This document shows, piece after piece, positions 46,722 through 55,863 of a stretch of DNA of 64,000 nucleotides. Under the pieces are notes generated by a model that was not told the origin of the DNA, did no database searches, and saw only the letters and a program-made list of their open reading frames with translations. The position numbers were made by a program, and so were the translations under genes. Each line of letters starts with the position of its first letter. The first letter of the stretch is position 1. This DNA comes from Variovorax beijingensis (lineage in GTDB: Bacteria > Pseudomonadota > Gammaproteobacteria > Burkholderiales > Burkholderiaceae_C): NCBI RefSeq assembly GCF_003951285.1, contig NZ_RXFQ01000007.1, positions 62,001-126,000 of the forward strand, in the 5' to 3' direction.

Positions 46722-47993
46722 ATGCCATTCGACTCACTGGGCCTGGCCCCCGCGCTCGTGCAGGCTGCCGCCGAAAGCGGCTACGCCGCGCCGACCGCCA
46801 TCCAGGCTGCGGCCATTCCCGCCATTCTGCAGGGCCGCGACGTGCGGGGCTCGGCGCAGACCGGTTCCGGCAAGACGGCCGCATTTTCCCTCCCGCTGCT
46901 GCAGCGGCTGGCCGCAGAGCCCGCACAGGCGCCGCGGCGCGTGCGCGCGCTGGTGCTCGTGCCCACGCGCGAACTCGCGGCCCAGGTCGGCGAGACCCTG
47001 CGCAGCCTGGCGCAGCACCTGCCCGAGCGGCTCAAGATCGCGATCGCCTTCGGCGGCGTGTCGATCAACCCGCAGATGATGAGCCTGCGCGGCGGCGCCG
47101 ACATCGTGGTGGCCACGCCGGGCCGCCTGCTCGACCTGGTGGAGCACAACGCGCTGAAGCTCGGCGCCGTGTCCATGCTCGTGCTCGACGAGGCCGACCG
47201 CCTGTTCGACCTCGGCTTTGCCGAGGAGCTGGGCCGCATCCTCGCGCTGCTGCCGGCGCGGCGCCAGAACCTGCTGTTCTCGGCCACCTTCCCGCCCGCC
47301 ATCCAGGCGCTGGCCGACGGCACGCTGCGCGATCCCGCGGTGATCGACGTGCAGGGCGAGCCGGGCACCGAGCCCGCCATCGTGCAGCGCGTGATCGAGG
47401 TCGACGCGAACCGCCGCACGCAGCTGCTGCGCCATCTGCTGAAGGAAAACGGCTGGGACCGTGTGCTGGTCTTCGTCGCCACGCAGCATGCGGCGCAGAC
47501 CGTGGCCGAGAAGCTCTACAAGAACGGCGTCTATGCGGTGCCCTTCCACGGCGACATTGCGCAGGGCACGCGCACCGGCATCCTCGCGCAGTTCAAGGAG
47601 AGCCGCTGGGACGTGGTGATCGCGACCGACCTGGCCGCGCGGGGCATCGACATTGCGCAGCTGCCCGTGGTCATCAACTACGACCTGCCGCGCTCGCCCA
47701 CCGACTACATCCACCGCATCGGCCGCACGGGCCGCGCCGGCGAGAGCGGGCTGGCGATCAGCTTCGTGAGCGCGGCCACCGAGGCGCACTTCCGCCTGAT
47801 CGAGAAGCGCCAGGGCCTCCACTTGCCGCGCGAGCGCATCGAAGGCTTCGAGCCCACCGAGGCTGCCGTGCCGATGGCCGATGCCTCGGGCACCGGCGGC
47901 GTCAAGGGCAAGCGGCCGAGCAAGAAGGACAAGCTGCGCGCGGCGAATGCGCTGGCCGCGGCCAGGCAGGGCGAGAGTGAGCAGAACGACTGA
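46722..47993 (+). CDS. DEAD-box RNA helicase (RhlE-type)
   Basis: A 423-residue ATP-dependent RNA helicase with the complete DEAD-box motif set: Q motif YAAPTAIQAAAIP, motif I AQTGSGKT, Ia PTRELA, Ib TPGRLLD, II DEAD in VLDEADRLFDLGF, III SAT, V ATDLAARGID and VI HRIGRTGRAG. A short basic C-terminus (GKRPSKKDKLRAANA) may bind RNA. Resembles RhlE, which acts in ribosome assembly and mRNA decay. The ATG at 46722 begins at MPFDSLGL. Confidence 0.94.
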   Translation: MPFDSLGLAPALVQAAAESGYAAPTAIQAAAIPAILQGRDVRGSAQTGSGKTAAFSLPLLQRLAAEPAQAPRRVRALVLVPTRELAAQVGETLRSLAQHLPERLKIAIAFGGVSINPQMMSLRGGADIVVATPGRLLDLVEHNALKLGAVSMLVLDEADRLFDLGFAEELGRILALLPARRQNLLFSATFPPAIQALADGTLRDPAVIDVQGEPGTEPAIVQRVIEVDANRRTQLLRHLLKENGWDRVLVFVATQHAAQTVAEKLYKNGVYAVPFHGDIAQGTRTGILAQFKESRWDVVIATDLAARGIDIAQLPVVINYDLPRSPTDYIHRIGRTGRAGESGLAISFVSAATEAHFRLIEKRQGLHLPRERIEGFEPTEAAVPMADASGTGGVKGKRPSKKDKLRAANALAAARQGESEQND

Positions 47994-48008
47994 GCGCTGG
48001 CCGGGCAG

Positions 48009-49175
48009 CTACAGCCAGCCCAGCTGCCGCGCGGCCAACTCCTTCATGATGTCCTCGGCGCCGCCGCCGATCATCATCACCTTCACTTCGCGGTAGATGC
48101 GCTCGCTCACCGTGCCGCGCATGAAGCCCATGCCGCCGAGGATCTGCACCGCCTGGTCGGCGCAGAACTGCAGGGTTTGCGTGGCGTGGTTCTTCAGCAT
48201 GCAGACCTCGGCGACCCAGTCGGGCGCGTTGAAACGGCCCGCCGCCTCGAGCGCATCGCCTTCGGCCGACACCGCCTCGAGCCAGGCTTCGGTGGAGGCG
48301 ATGCGCATCTGCATGTCCACCAGCTTGTGGCGCACCGCCTGGTGCGCGATGAGCGCGGCGCCGAAGGTCCTGCGTCCCTGCGACCAGGTCAGCGCCTCGT
48401 CGAGGCAGGCCTGCGCGAAGCCGAGCGCGCCGGCCGCCAGGCCGATGCGCTCGCCGTTGAAGTTGCCCATGACCATGCGGAAACCCGCGCCTTCTTCACC
48501 CAGCAGGTAGCGCGCGGGCACGCGCACGTTGTCGAAGTGCAGCTGCGCGGTGTCGGAGCACCACCAGCCCATCTTCGCGAGGCGCGTGCGCCTGAGGCCG
48601 GCCGCATCGCCGGGCACCAGCAGCATCGAGAGGCCGCGCGCGCCGCGCTCTTCGCCGGTGCGCACCGCCACCGTGATCCAGTCGGCGCGCATGCCCGAGG
48701 TGATGAAGGTCTTTTCGCCGTTCACCACGTAGTGTCCGCCGTCGCGCCTTGCCGTGGTGCGCAGCGCCGCCACATCGGAGCCGCCGCCCGGCTCGGTGAT
48801 GGCGAGCGCGGCGATCTTCTCGCCGCGCAGCACGGGCGGAACGACCTCGGCGCGCACCGCGTCGCTCGCATGGAGCACCACCGGCGGCAGGCCGATGTTG
48901 TGCGAGAACAGGCTCGCGAGCACGCCGCCGCTCCTGCCGTGCCGCGCGAGCGCGATCCACGCCGGCAGCTTCAGCGCATAAGAGGCCGGCGTGCCGCCCA
49001 GTGCCTCGGGATAGCCGATCCCGAGCAGCCCCAGCTGCGCGGCACGCATGTAGAGCGCACGCGGGAACTCGCCCGCGTCGTCCCAGGCCTCGACATGCGG
49101 CGCGATCTCGCTTTCGGCGAAGCGCCGCACCGTGTCGGCGAGCGCCGCGCGGTCGGCTCGAAGTTCGGCGTCCAT
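48009..49175 (-). CDS. Acyl-CoA dehydrogenase (IVD/LCAD-like catalytic base)
   Basis: A 388-residue acyl-CoA dehydrogenase using FAD and electron-transfer flavoprotein. ALAITEPGGGSDVAALRTTARRDGGHYVVNGEKTFIT is the FAD-binding segment. The usual YEGT glutamate near the C-terminus is replaced by IGGGAED, while FNGERIGLAAGALG has a glutamate where isovaleryl-CoA dehydrogenase carries its catalytic base. Last gene of the five-gene operon; it starts 6 bases before the next stop. Substrate: perhaps a branched acyl-CoA. Confidence 0.9.
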   Translation of the reverse strand: MDAELRADRAALADTVRRFAESEIAPHVEAWDDAGEFPRALYMRAAQLGLLGIGYPEALGGTPASYALKLPAWIALARHGRSGGVLASLFSHNIGLPPVVLHASDAVRAEVVPPVLRGEKIAALAITEPGGGSDVAALRTTARRDGGHYVVNGEKTFITSGMRADWITVAVRTGEERGARGLSMLLVPGDAAGLRRTRLAKMGWWCSDTAQLHFDNVRVPARYLLGEEGAGFRMVMGNFNGERIGLAAGALGFAQACLDEALTWSQGRRTFGAALIAHQAVRHKLVDMQMRIASTEAWLEAVSAEGDALEAAGRFNAPDWVAEVCMLKNHATQTLQFCADQAVQILGGMGFMRGTVSERIYREVKVMMIGGGAEDIMKELAARQLGWL

Positions 49176-49180
49176 GCGCT

Positions 49181-50341
49181 TCAGCCGCGCGGCGGCCGCT
49201 TGGCGATGCCCATGGTCTTGGCGAGGATGCCCAGCATCACTTCGTCGGCGCCGCCGCCGATGGAGCCGAGCCGCCCGTCGCGGTACAGCCGCGAGACGCG
49301 GTTCTCGAGCGTGAAGCCCATGCCGCCCCAGAACTGCAGGCAGGTGTCGGCCACCTGGCGCGTGAGCCGGCCGGTCTTGAGCTTGGCCATCGAGGCCAGT
49401 TCGAGCACGTCCTGGCCCTGCACGTGCAGGTCGCAGGCGCGGTAGGCGAGGGCGCGCAGCGCTTCCACCTCGGTCTTGAGTTCGGCCAGCTTGAACTGCA
49501 CCCACTGCTGATCGGCCAGCGTGGCGCCGAACATCTGGCGCTGCTGCGCCCATTCGATGGTCTGCGCGATGCAGTCCTCCATCGGTTCGAGCGAGCTCGC
49601 GGCGGCCCACAGGCGCTCTTCCTGGAACTGCTGCATCTGGTAGACGAAGCCCTGGCCCTCCTCGCCGATGCGATAGCGCTGCGGCACGCGCACGTTGTCG
49701 AAATGGATGAGCCCGGTGTCGCTCGAATGCATGCCGATCTTGCGGATCTTCTTCGCCTTCTCGATGCCGGGGCTGTCCATCGGCACCATCACGAGCGACT
49801 TGTTGCGATGCACCGGTCCGTCGCTGGTGTTGACCAGCATGCACATCCAGTCGGCCTGCAGGCTGTTGGTGATCCACATCTTCTGGCCGCTGATGAGGTA
49901 GTCGCCGCCGTCCTTGCGTGCATGGCTCCTGAGGCCGGCCACGTCGCTGCCTGCGCCGGGCTCGCTCACGCCGATGCAGCCGACCGTCTCGCCCGCGATG
50001 GCGGGTGCCAGGAACTCGCGGCGCAGCTCGTCGCTGCCGAAGCGCGCGAGCGCGGGCGTGCACATGTCGGTCTGCACGCCGATGGCCATCGGCACGCCGC
50101 CGCAGCTCACGTGGCCGAGCGCCTCGGCCATGGCCATCGCATACGAATAGTCGAGCCCGGCGCCGCCGAAGGCCTCGGGCTTGTTCAGGCCCAGCATGCC
50201 CAGCTTGCCGAGCTTCCTGAAGACCTCGTGCGCGGGAAAGATCTCGGCCTCTTCCCACTCGTCCACATGCGGATTGATTTCGTCGTCGATGAAGCGGCGC
50301 AGCGTCTTCTGGATCTCGAGGTGCTCGTGGGTGTACTGCAT
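49181..50341 (-). CDS. Acyl-CoA dehydrogenase, AtuD (citronellyl-CoA dehydrogenase)-like
   Basis: A 386-residue acyl-CoA dehydrogenase. By memory of the family, INPHVDEWEEAEIFPAHEVFRKLG and GGVPMAIGVQTDMCTPALARFGSDELR are close to AtuD of Pseudomonas. The YEGT site is IGGGADE and a glutamate stands in FQEERLWAAASSLE. In the atu pathway it makes cis-geranyl-CoA, which the carboxylase then attacks. It is adjacent to the SDR gene, with 14 bases between. Confidence 0.88.
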   Translation of the reverse strand: MQYTHEHLEIQKTLRRFIDDEINPHVDEWEEAEIFPAHEVFRKLGKLGMLGLNKPEAFGGAGLDYSYAMAMAEALGHVSCGGVPMAIGVQTDMCTPALARFGSDELRREFLAPAIAGETVGCIGVSEPGAGSDVAGLRSHARKDGGDYLISGQKMWITNSLQADWMCMLVNTSDGPVHRNKSLVMVPMDSPGIEKAKKIRKIGMHSSDTGLIHFDNVRVPQRYRIGEEGQGFVYQMQQFQEERLWAAASSLEPMEDCIAQTIEWAQQRQMFGATLADQQWVQFKLAELKTEVEALRALAYRACDLHVQGQDVLELASMAKLKTGRLTRQVADTCLQFWGGMGFTLENRVSRLYRDGRLGSIGGGADEVMLGILAKTMGIAKRPPRG

Positions 50342-50355
50342 GCGGTTGTCTCCAA

Positions 50356-51270
50356 TCAGTCGTTCGCCTTGCCGCTGTCCTGGAACACGCGCGGCGTCTC
50401 GGCCAGGTGAAAGCCGTCGAAGGGCCGCACGGCGCTGCGCTGGCGCACCTGTGCATCGGGCAGCGTCATCGGCCAGCCCATGCGCACCTGCGGCCGCGCG
50501 CCGTCCACGCGCAGCACGCTGCCGCTGATGAAGCTCGCCGCCGGGCTCAGCAGGAAGGCGATGGCGGCGGAGGTCTCGGCCTCGTTGCCGAAGCGGCCCG
50601 CGGGCACGGTGCCGCGCATGGCGCGCAGCATGTCGCCGGCCTCGGGCGGATAGTGGTCCATGCCGCTCGACGCGATGTAGCCCGGCGCCACGGCGTTCAC
50701 GCGCACGCCGCTTGCGGCCCATTCGAGCGCAGCGGTCTCGGTGAAGCTCACCATGCCCGCGCGCGCCGCGCCGCTGTGGCCCATGTGGGGCATCGAGCCC
50801 CACATGTCGGCCACGATGTTGACGATGGCGCCGCCATGGGCCTGCATGCTCTGCACGAAGCACTCGCGCGCCACCAGGAAGCCGCCCGTGAGGTTGGTGT
50901 GGATCACCGCCTCCCAGCCCTTGGCCGAGATGGCGGCGAGCGGCGTGATGTACTGGCCGCCCGCGTTGTTGACGAGGCCGTTGACGCGGCCGTGCGTTGC
51001 AACGATGTCGGCGATGGCGGCGCGCACCGCTTCTTCCTGCCGGATGTCGAAGGCCTGGATGCCGGCCTTGCCGCCCGCATCTGCGATCTCGGCCTGCACC
51101 TGCCGCAGCTTTTCGGCCTTGCGGCCGGCCAGCACCACCTGCGCGCCCAGCGATGCGAGTTCGTGCGCCGTGCAGCGGCCGATGCCCGAGCCGCCCCCCG
51201 TGACGAGGATCACCTGCCCGGCGAACAGGCCGGGCGAGAACACGGAGCGATACCGGGAAGGAGCGTTCAT
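50356..51270 (-). CDS. Short-chain dehydrogenase/reductase, PECR/AtuG-like
   Basis: A 304-residue SDR. NAD(P)-binding TGGGSGIGRCTAHELASLG and NNAGG are normal. The active-site Tyr-x3-Lys is absent: the aligned segment is GHSGAARAGMVSFTETAALEW, with Ser and Arg at those places, as in peroxisomal trans-2-enoyl-CoA reductases. SGVRVNAVAPGYIASSGMD follows. It probably reduces or oxidises an acyl-CoA intermediate. Placed between carboxylase and dehydrogenase genes. Confidence 0.85.
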   Translation of the reverse strand: MNAPSRYRSVFSPGLFAGQVILVTGGGSGIGRCTAHELASLGAQVVLAGRKAEKLRQVQAEIADAGGKAGIQAFDIRQEEAVRAAIADIVATHGRVNGLVNNAGGQYITPLAAISAKGWEAVIHTNLTGGFLVARECFVQSMQAHGGAIVNIVADMWGSMPHMGHSGAARAGMVSFTETAALEWAASGVRVNAVAPGYIASSGMDHYPPEAGDMLRAMRGTVPAGRFGNEAETSAAIAFLLSPAASFISGSVLRVDGARPQVRMGWPMTLPDAQVRQRSAVRPFDGFHLAETPRVFQDSGKAND

Positions 51271-51313
51271 GGTTGAGGCTTCCGCAAGGGCTGGCAAGGT
51301 GCAGTGTGCGCCG

Positions 51314-53263
51314 TCATGCGTCGGCAATCTCGGCCACCACATGCCGCGCGGCCACCTGCGCGCCCACCGCCACATGCAATGCGGCGACGCGGCCCGCGCG
51401 CGGCGCGCAGTGCACATGTTCCATCTTCATCGCCTCCAGCGTGGCGATCGGCTGGCCGGCGGCGACGGCCTCGCCTTCAGCCACCAGCAGCGCGATGACG
51501 CGGCCGTTCATCGAGGCGCGCAGCAGGCCGTCGCCGCCCGCGGCGCCGGCGCGCGGCACCGCGGCATGCGTGAGGTCCTGCAGGTCGAAGGCCTGGCCAT
51601 CGAAATGGAGCCACAGGCGCACCGCGGATTCGCGCACCGCCAAGGCCCGTTCCGAGACGCCATCGCAGGAAAAGCGCAGGGCGCCGTCGCCGGACAGCGA
51701 AAGCAGCTCGATCGGTACCGGCGCCGCCGCATCGAGCGCGACATCGAAGCGGCCAGCGCCCCGAGGCGTCACGCGGGCGGCGTGCACCCGGCCATCGAGC
51801 GAAAAGCGCAGCGCGTTGGGCAGCGTGTGTGCGAGCGGCGAGGGCCATCCGCGATCGCCCAGCTGGAGCAGCAGCGCCGCGAGCCATGCGGCGCGGCGCT
51901 CCATGGCGGGATCGGGTGCAAGCAGTGCCTCGGTGTGCTCGGCAATGAACGCCGTCGTCGCCGAACCGCCGGCAAACACCGGATGCGACAGCGCGCGCTG
52001 CAAGAACTGCTGATTGGTCGCCAGGCCCAGGGCCACCGTGTCCTGCAGCCCCGCGACCAGCCGGCGCCTGGCTTCTTCGCGCGTTGGACCGTGGGCCACG
52101 AGCTTGGCGATCATCGAATCGTAGAAGGGCGGCACCGCGGCGCCGTCCCGCAGCGCATGCTCGACGCGCAATGCCGGCGAAGGCCGCCATGCGGCGAGCG
52201 TTCCGCTCTGCGGCATGAAGCCCTGCCGCGGATCTTCCGCACACAGCCGCACTTCGATGGCGTGGCCGCTCAGGCGCACGTCCTGCTGCGCAAGAGGCAG
52301 CGGCTCGCCCGCCGCGACGCGCAGCTGCAGCTCGACCAGGTCGAGCCCCGCCACGGCTTCGGTCACCGGATGCTCCACCTGCAGCCGCGTGTTCATTTCC
52401 ATGAACCAGTACGCCCCCTTCGCATCGAGCAGGAATTCGAGCGTGCCCGCGCCTTCGTAGCCGATGGCCCTGGCCGCCGCCACGGCTGCCGCGCCCATGC
52501 GTTCGCGCAAGGCCCCGGAGACGGCCGGCGAGGGCGATTCCTCGATCAGCTTCTGGTGCCGGCGCTGCACCGAGCAGTCGCGCTCGCCAAGGTGGATGGC
52601 GTTGCCATGCCGGTCGGCGAACACCTGGATCTCGATGTGGCGCGGCGCGGCGATGGCGCGCTCGAGGATCACGGTCGCATCGCCGAAGGCATGGAGCGCC
52701 TCGGACTGCGCGCTCTGCAGCAGCTCGGCAAAGGCATCGGCCGAAGGCGCGAGCCGCATGCCGCGCCCGCCGCCGCCGGCGGTCGCCTTGATCATCACGG
52801 GCCAGCCGATGCGCGCGGCTTCGGCAGCGAGCGTGGCCGCGCGCTGGTCTTCGCCCTGGTAGCCGGGAATGCAGGGCACGCCGGCCGCCTGCATCAGCCG
52901 CTTCGCCGCGGCCTTGTCGCCCATGGCGCGGATGGCTTCGGGCGAGGGGCCGATGAAGACGAGGCCCGCATCGCGGCAGGCCTGCGCGAACTCGGCGTTC
53001 TCTGCCAGGAAGCCGTAGCCAGGATGGACCGCTTCGGCGCCGCTCGAATGCGCGGCTTCGACGATGGCGGCGATGTTCAGGTAGCTTTGCGCGGGCAGCG
53101 GCTCGCCGATCCACACGGCCTGGTCGGCCTGGCGCACGTGCTCCGCATCGGCATCGGCGCTCGAATACACGGCCACCGTGCGATGGCCCATGGCGCGCGC
53201 GGTGCGCATCACGCGCAGCGCGATCTCGCCGCGGTTGGCGACGAGGATCTTGTGGAAGCTCAT
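51314..53263 (-). CDS. Acyl-CoA carboxylase biotin-carboxylase/biotinyl subunit (MccA/AtuF-like)
   Basis: A 649-residue alpha subunit. Biotin carboxylase: MSFHKILVANRGEIALRVMRTA, ATP-grasp loop KATAGGGGRGMRL and MNTRLQVEHPVTEAVAGLDLVELQL. The C-terminal biotinyl domain has the biotin lysine K613 in EAMKMEH. With the beta subunit it carboxylates methylcrotonyl-CoA, geranyl-CoA or a similar branched enoyl-CoA. Its ATG overlaps the beta-subunit stop as ATGA. Confidence 0.94.
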   Translation of the reverse strand: MSFHKILVANRGEIALRVMRTARAMGHRTVAVYSSADADAEHVRQADQAVWIGEPLPAQSYLNIAAIVEAAHSSGAEAVHPGYGFLAENAEFAQACRDAGLVFIGPSPEAIRAMGDKAAAKRLMQAAGVPCIPGYQGEDQRAATLAAEAARIGWPVMIKATAGGGGRGMRLAPSADAFAELLQSAQSEALHAFGDATVILERAIAAPRHIEIQVFADRHGNAIHLGERDCSVQRRHQKLIEESPSPAVSGALRERMGAAAVAAARAIGYEGAGTLEFLLDAKGAYWFMEMNTRLQVEHPVTEAVAGLDLVELQLRVAAGEPLPLAQQDVRLSGHAIEVRLCAEDPRQGFMPQSGTLAAWRPSPALRVEHALRDGAAVPPFYDSMIAKLVAHGPTREEARRRLVAGLQDTVALGLATNQQFLQRALSHPVFAGGSATTAFIAEHTEALLAPDPAMERRAAWLAALLLQLGDRGWPSPLAHTLPNALRFSLDGRVHAARVTPRGAGRFDVALDAAAPVPIELLSLSGDGALRFSCDGVSERALAVRESAVRLWLHFDGQAFDLQDLTHAAVPRAGAAGGDGLLRASMNGRVIALLVAEGEAVAAGQPIATLEAMKMEHVHCAPRAGRVAALHVAVGAQVAARHVVAEIADA

Positions 53264-54870
53264 GGCCGCGCCACCGAGAACTGCATCGCCTGCGGCACGC
53301 GCGCATCGCCATCGCGGCACACCGACAGCACTTCGGCCAGCACCGCGCGCGTGTCGCGCGGATCGATCACGCCGTCGTCCAGCAGCAGCGCGCTGGTGGT
53401 GAACACGCTGGTCTGCCGTTCGAAGCGTTCGACGATCTGCCGCTGCATGGCGTCGATCTTCGCGCGGTCGACGGCACCTTTTCGCGCCATGCCCGCCTCC
53501 ATCACCATGGCCATGGTCTGCGCCGCCTGCTCGCCGCCCATCACCGCGGTGCGCGCGTTGGGCCACGAGAAGCAGAAGCGCGGCGCGAAGCCGCGGCCGC
53601 ACATGCCGTAGTTGCCCGCGCCGTAGGAAGCGCCGCAGTGCAGCGTGACCTGCGGCACCGTGGCGCTGGTCACGGCCTGGATCATCTTGGCGCCGTGCTT
53701 GATGATGCCGGCCTCCTCGTGCGCGCGGCCCACCATGTAGCCCGTGATGTTCTGCAAATACACGATGGGCGTGCGCGACTGGCAGCAGGCCTGGATGAAG
53801 TGCGTGGCCTTGGTGGCGCCGTCGGAGTCGATGGGCCCGTTGTTGGTGACGACGCCCACCGCGTGGCCTTCGAGCCGCATGTGGCCGCACAGCGTGGCGC
53901 TGCCGTAGTGCGCGCTGAATTCGAGGAACTCGGAGCCGTCGGCAATGCGCGCGATCACCTCGCGCATGTCCACCGGCCGGCGGCCGTCGCCCGGCATGAT
54001 GCCCAGCAGCTCCTCGGCCGCGTAGAGCGGCGGCGCGAACTTGCGCGGCGCCTCGTCGCGCGCCCAGTCGATGCCGCCGAGGATCGCGCGCGCGATGCGG
54101 ATGGCGTCGCGGTCGTCCTCGGCCAGGTGGTCCCCCAGGCCCGAGACGTGCGTGTGCATCACGGCGCCGCCCAGTTCCTCTTCGGTGGCGATTTCGCCGG
54201 TGGCGGCCTTGAGCAGCGGCGGGCCGGCCAGGAAGGCGCGCGTGCGGTCGCGCACCATCACGATGTAGTCCGAAAGGCCCGTCTGGTAGGCGCCACCCGC
54301 GGTCGAGGAGCCGTGCGTCACCGTCACCACCGGCAGGCCCGCGGCGGAAAGCCGCGCCAGGTTGCGGAAGATGCCGCCGCCGCGCACGAAGTCCTGTACC
54401 CGGTACTGCATGAGATTGGCGCCCGCGCTTTCCACCAGCTGGACGTAGGGCAGCTTGTTCTCGAGCGCGATTTCCTGCACGCGCAGCTGCTTGTCCAGCC
54501 CCATGGGCTGCAGCGCGCCGGCGTCGATGCCCGAGTCGGAGGCGCTGACCACGCAGCGCACGCCCGCGACCCGGCCGATGCCCGCGATCACGCCGCCGCC
54601 GGGCACGCTCCGGCCGAGGTCTTCGTTGTCGTGCCCCAGCCCCGCGAGGGAGGCCAGCGGCAGGAAGGGCGCGCCGGCGTCCAGCAGCAGCGCGAGCCGT
54701 TCGCGCGGCAGCAGCTGGCCGCGCCTGGCAAAGCGCTCGGCCGAGGCGTTCGATGCCGCTGCCGCGCGGGCCTCGTGCGCGCGCACCTGCTCGAGCAGCG
54801 CCAGCATGCCGGCGCGATGGGCCAGGAAGGATTCGCTGGCCGCGTTCAGCCGGGATTCGATGGCGGGCAT
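53260..54870 (-). CDS. Acyl-CoA carboxylase carboxyltransferase (MccB/AtuC-like) subunit
   Basis: A 536-residue carboxyltransferase of the MccB/AtuC/PccB family. FARRGQLLPRERLALLLDAGAPFLPL, GGGVIAGIGRVAGVRCVVSASDSGIDAGALQPMGLDKQLRVQEIA, and GGAYQTGLSDYIVMVRDRTRAFLAGPPLLKAATGEIATEEELGGA are characteristic (consecutive parts). It transfers the carboxyl group from biotin to the acyl-CoA. First gene of the operon; no regulator or acyl-CoA synthetase accompanies it. Substrate choice between methylcrotonyl and geranyl CoA cannot be read. Confidence 0.93.
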   Translation of the reverse strand: MPAIESRLNAASESFLAHRAGMLALLEQVRAHEARAAAASNASAERFARRGQLLPRERLALLLDAGAPFLPLASLAGLGHDNEDLGRSVPGGGVIAGIGRVAGVRCVVSASDSGIDAGALQPMGLDKQLRVQEIALENKLPYVQLVESAGANLMQYRVQDFVRGGGIFRNLARLSAAGLPVVTVTHGSSTAGGAYQTGLSDYIVMVRDRTRAFLAGPPLLKAATGEIATEEELGGAVMHTHVSGLGDHLAEDDRDAIRIARAILGGIDWARDEAPRKFAPPLYAAEELLGIMPGDGRRPVDMREVIARIADGSEFLEFSAHYGSATLCGHMRLEGHAVGVVTNNGPIDSDGATKATHFIQACCQSRTPIVYLQNITGYMVGRAHEEAGIIKHGAKMIQAVTSATVPQVTLHCGASYGAGNYGMCGRGFAPRFCFSWPNARTAVMGGEQAAQTMAMVMEAGMARKGAVDRAKIDAMQRQIVERFERQTSVFTTSALLLDDGVIDPRDTRAVLAEVLSVCRDGDARVPQAMQFSVARP

Positions 54871-54942
54871 GGAAGAGTCAGTGCAGATCGCTTTCGCTCT
54901 GCACCGACTCTAGGGCGCGCACGCGCGCCCGGCTTGCGCCAA

Positions 54943-55716
54943 TTAGCTGGTGCGGGCCCGCCGCGGAGCAGCCGGCGCGTCCATGCTGGTGCCCGTGATC
55001 ACCCAGTAGATGAAGATCAGCACCGCGCCGGCCGTGCCGAACACCGACAGGCCCATGTAGTTGCCGCCGATGGCCAGCGCGTCGGTGGGCGCGGCCGCGA
55101 TGCAGATCATGCTGGCCGCGCTCATGCCCACGTAGTGCATGGTGCAGACGGCCACGCCCATCACGGCCGCCGCCGCAATCTGGTGGCTCAGCCGGCGCAG
55201 GTTGAAGGCCAGCCACAGGGCCGCGCCGGCGGCGGTGATGGCAATGGCCACCGACAGCGCCACGATGGCGGGGTCGAAGTCCATCGAGGCGCGCATGTTC
55301 ATCGCGAACATGCCCATGTAGTGCATCACGCACACGCCCAGCCCCGCGAGCAGGCTTCCGGCCAGCCAGCCGGCCCGGCTGAACTTGCGCCGCCCGCCCG
55401 CCATGTACAGCGCAATGCCCGAGATCAGGATGGCCGCCACCAGTGAGACGACCGTGAGCGGCACGTTGTACGAAATGCCCACCGGCAGGCGGTAGGCCAG
55501 CATGCCGATGAAGTGCATCGACCAGATGCCGATGCCGCCCAGCGCCACCGCGGCGCAGGCGACGACCGCGAGGTTGGGTTTGCCGTCGGCGCCAACCATG
55601 CGCTTCGCGCAGATCAGCGCCACCAGGGAGCCCGCGAACGAGATGAGGAACGAAAGTGCCACCAGCCCCAGCGAATATTCGGGCGACAGCAATTGGCCAA
55701 CGACGAGGGGAGTCAT
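54943..55716 (-). CDS. MHYT-domain integral membrane protein
   Basis: A 257-residue MHYT protein with about seven helices. Three MHYT-type motifs are visible: IWSMHFIGM, CVMHYMGMFAM and CTMHYVGMSA. Each supplies His and Met residues proposed to bind copper as an oxygen, CO or NO sensor. No GGDEF, EAL or kinase output domain follows, so it is a stand-alone sensor or membrane protein. The ATG at 55716 has a GGAG site upstream. Confidence 0.88.
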   Translation of the reverse strand: MTPLVVGQLLSPEYSLGLVALSFLISFAGSLVALICAKRMVGADGKPNLAVVACAAVALGGIGIWSMHFIGMLAYRLPVGISYNVPLTVVSLVAAILISGIALYMAGGRRKFSRAGWLAGSLLAGLGVCVMHYMGMFAMNMRASMDFDPAIVALSVAIAITAAGAALWLAFNLRRLSHQIAAAAVMGVAVCTMHYVGMSAASMICIAAAPTDALAIGGNYMGLSVFGTAGAVLIFIYWVITGTSMDAPAAPRRARTS

Positions 55717-55863
55717 GTCTTTTTTTCTCCTGGTAAGGAACGGCTCGCCGCGGCAGGCCACCCGGCCGGCCGAAGATGTAACGAGACGTCCGTCCGGGAG
55801 TTTGTAATAGTTGTTTTTAAAAGTAAACCCAATTTCATGGGATTTACTCACATCTTGTTGCGC

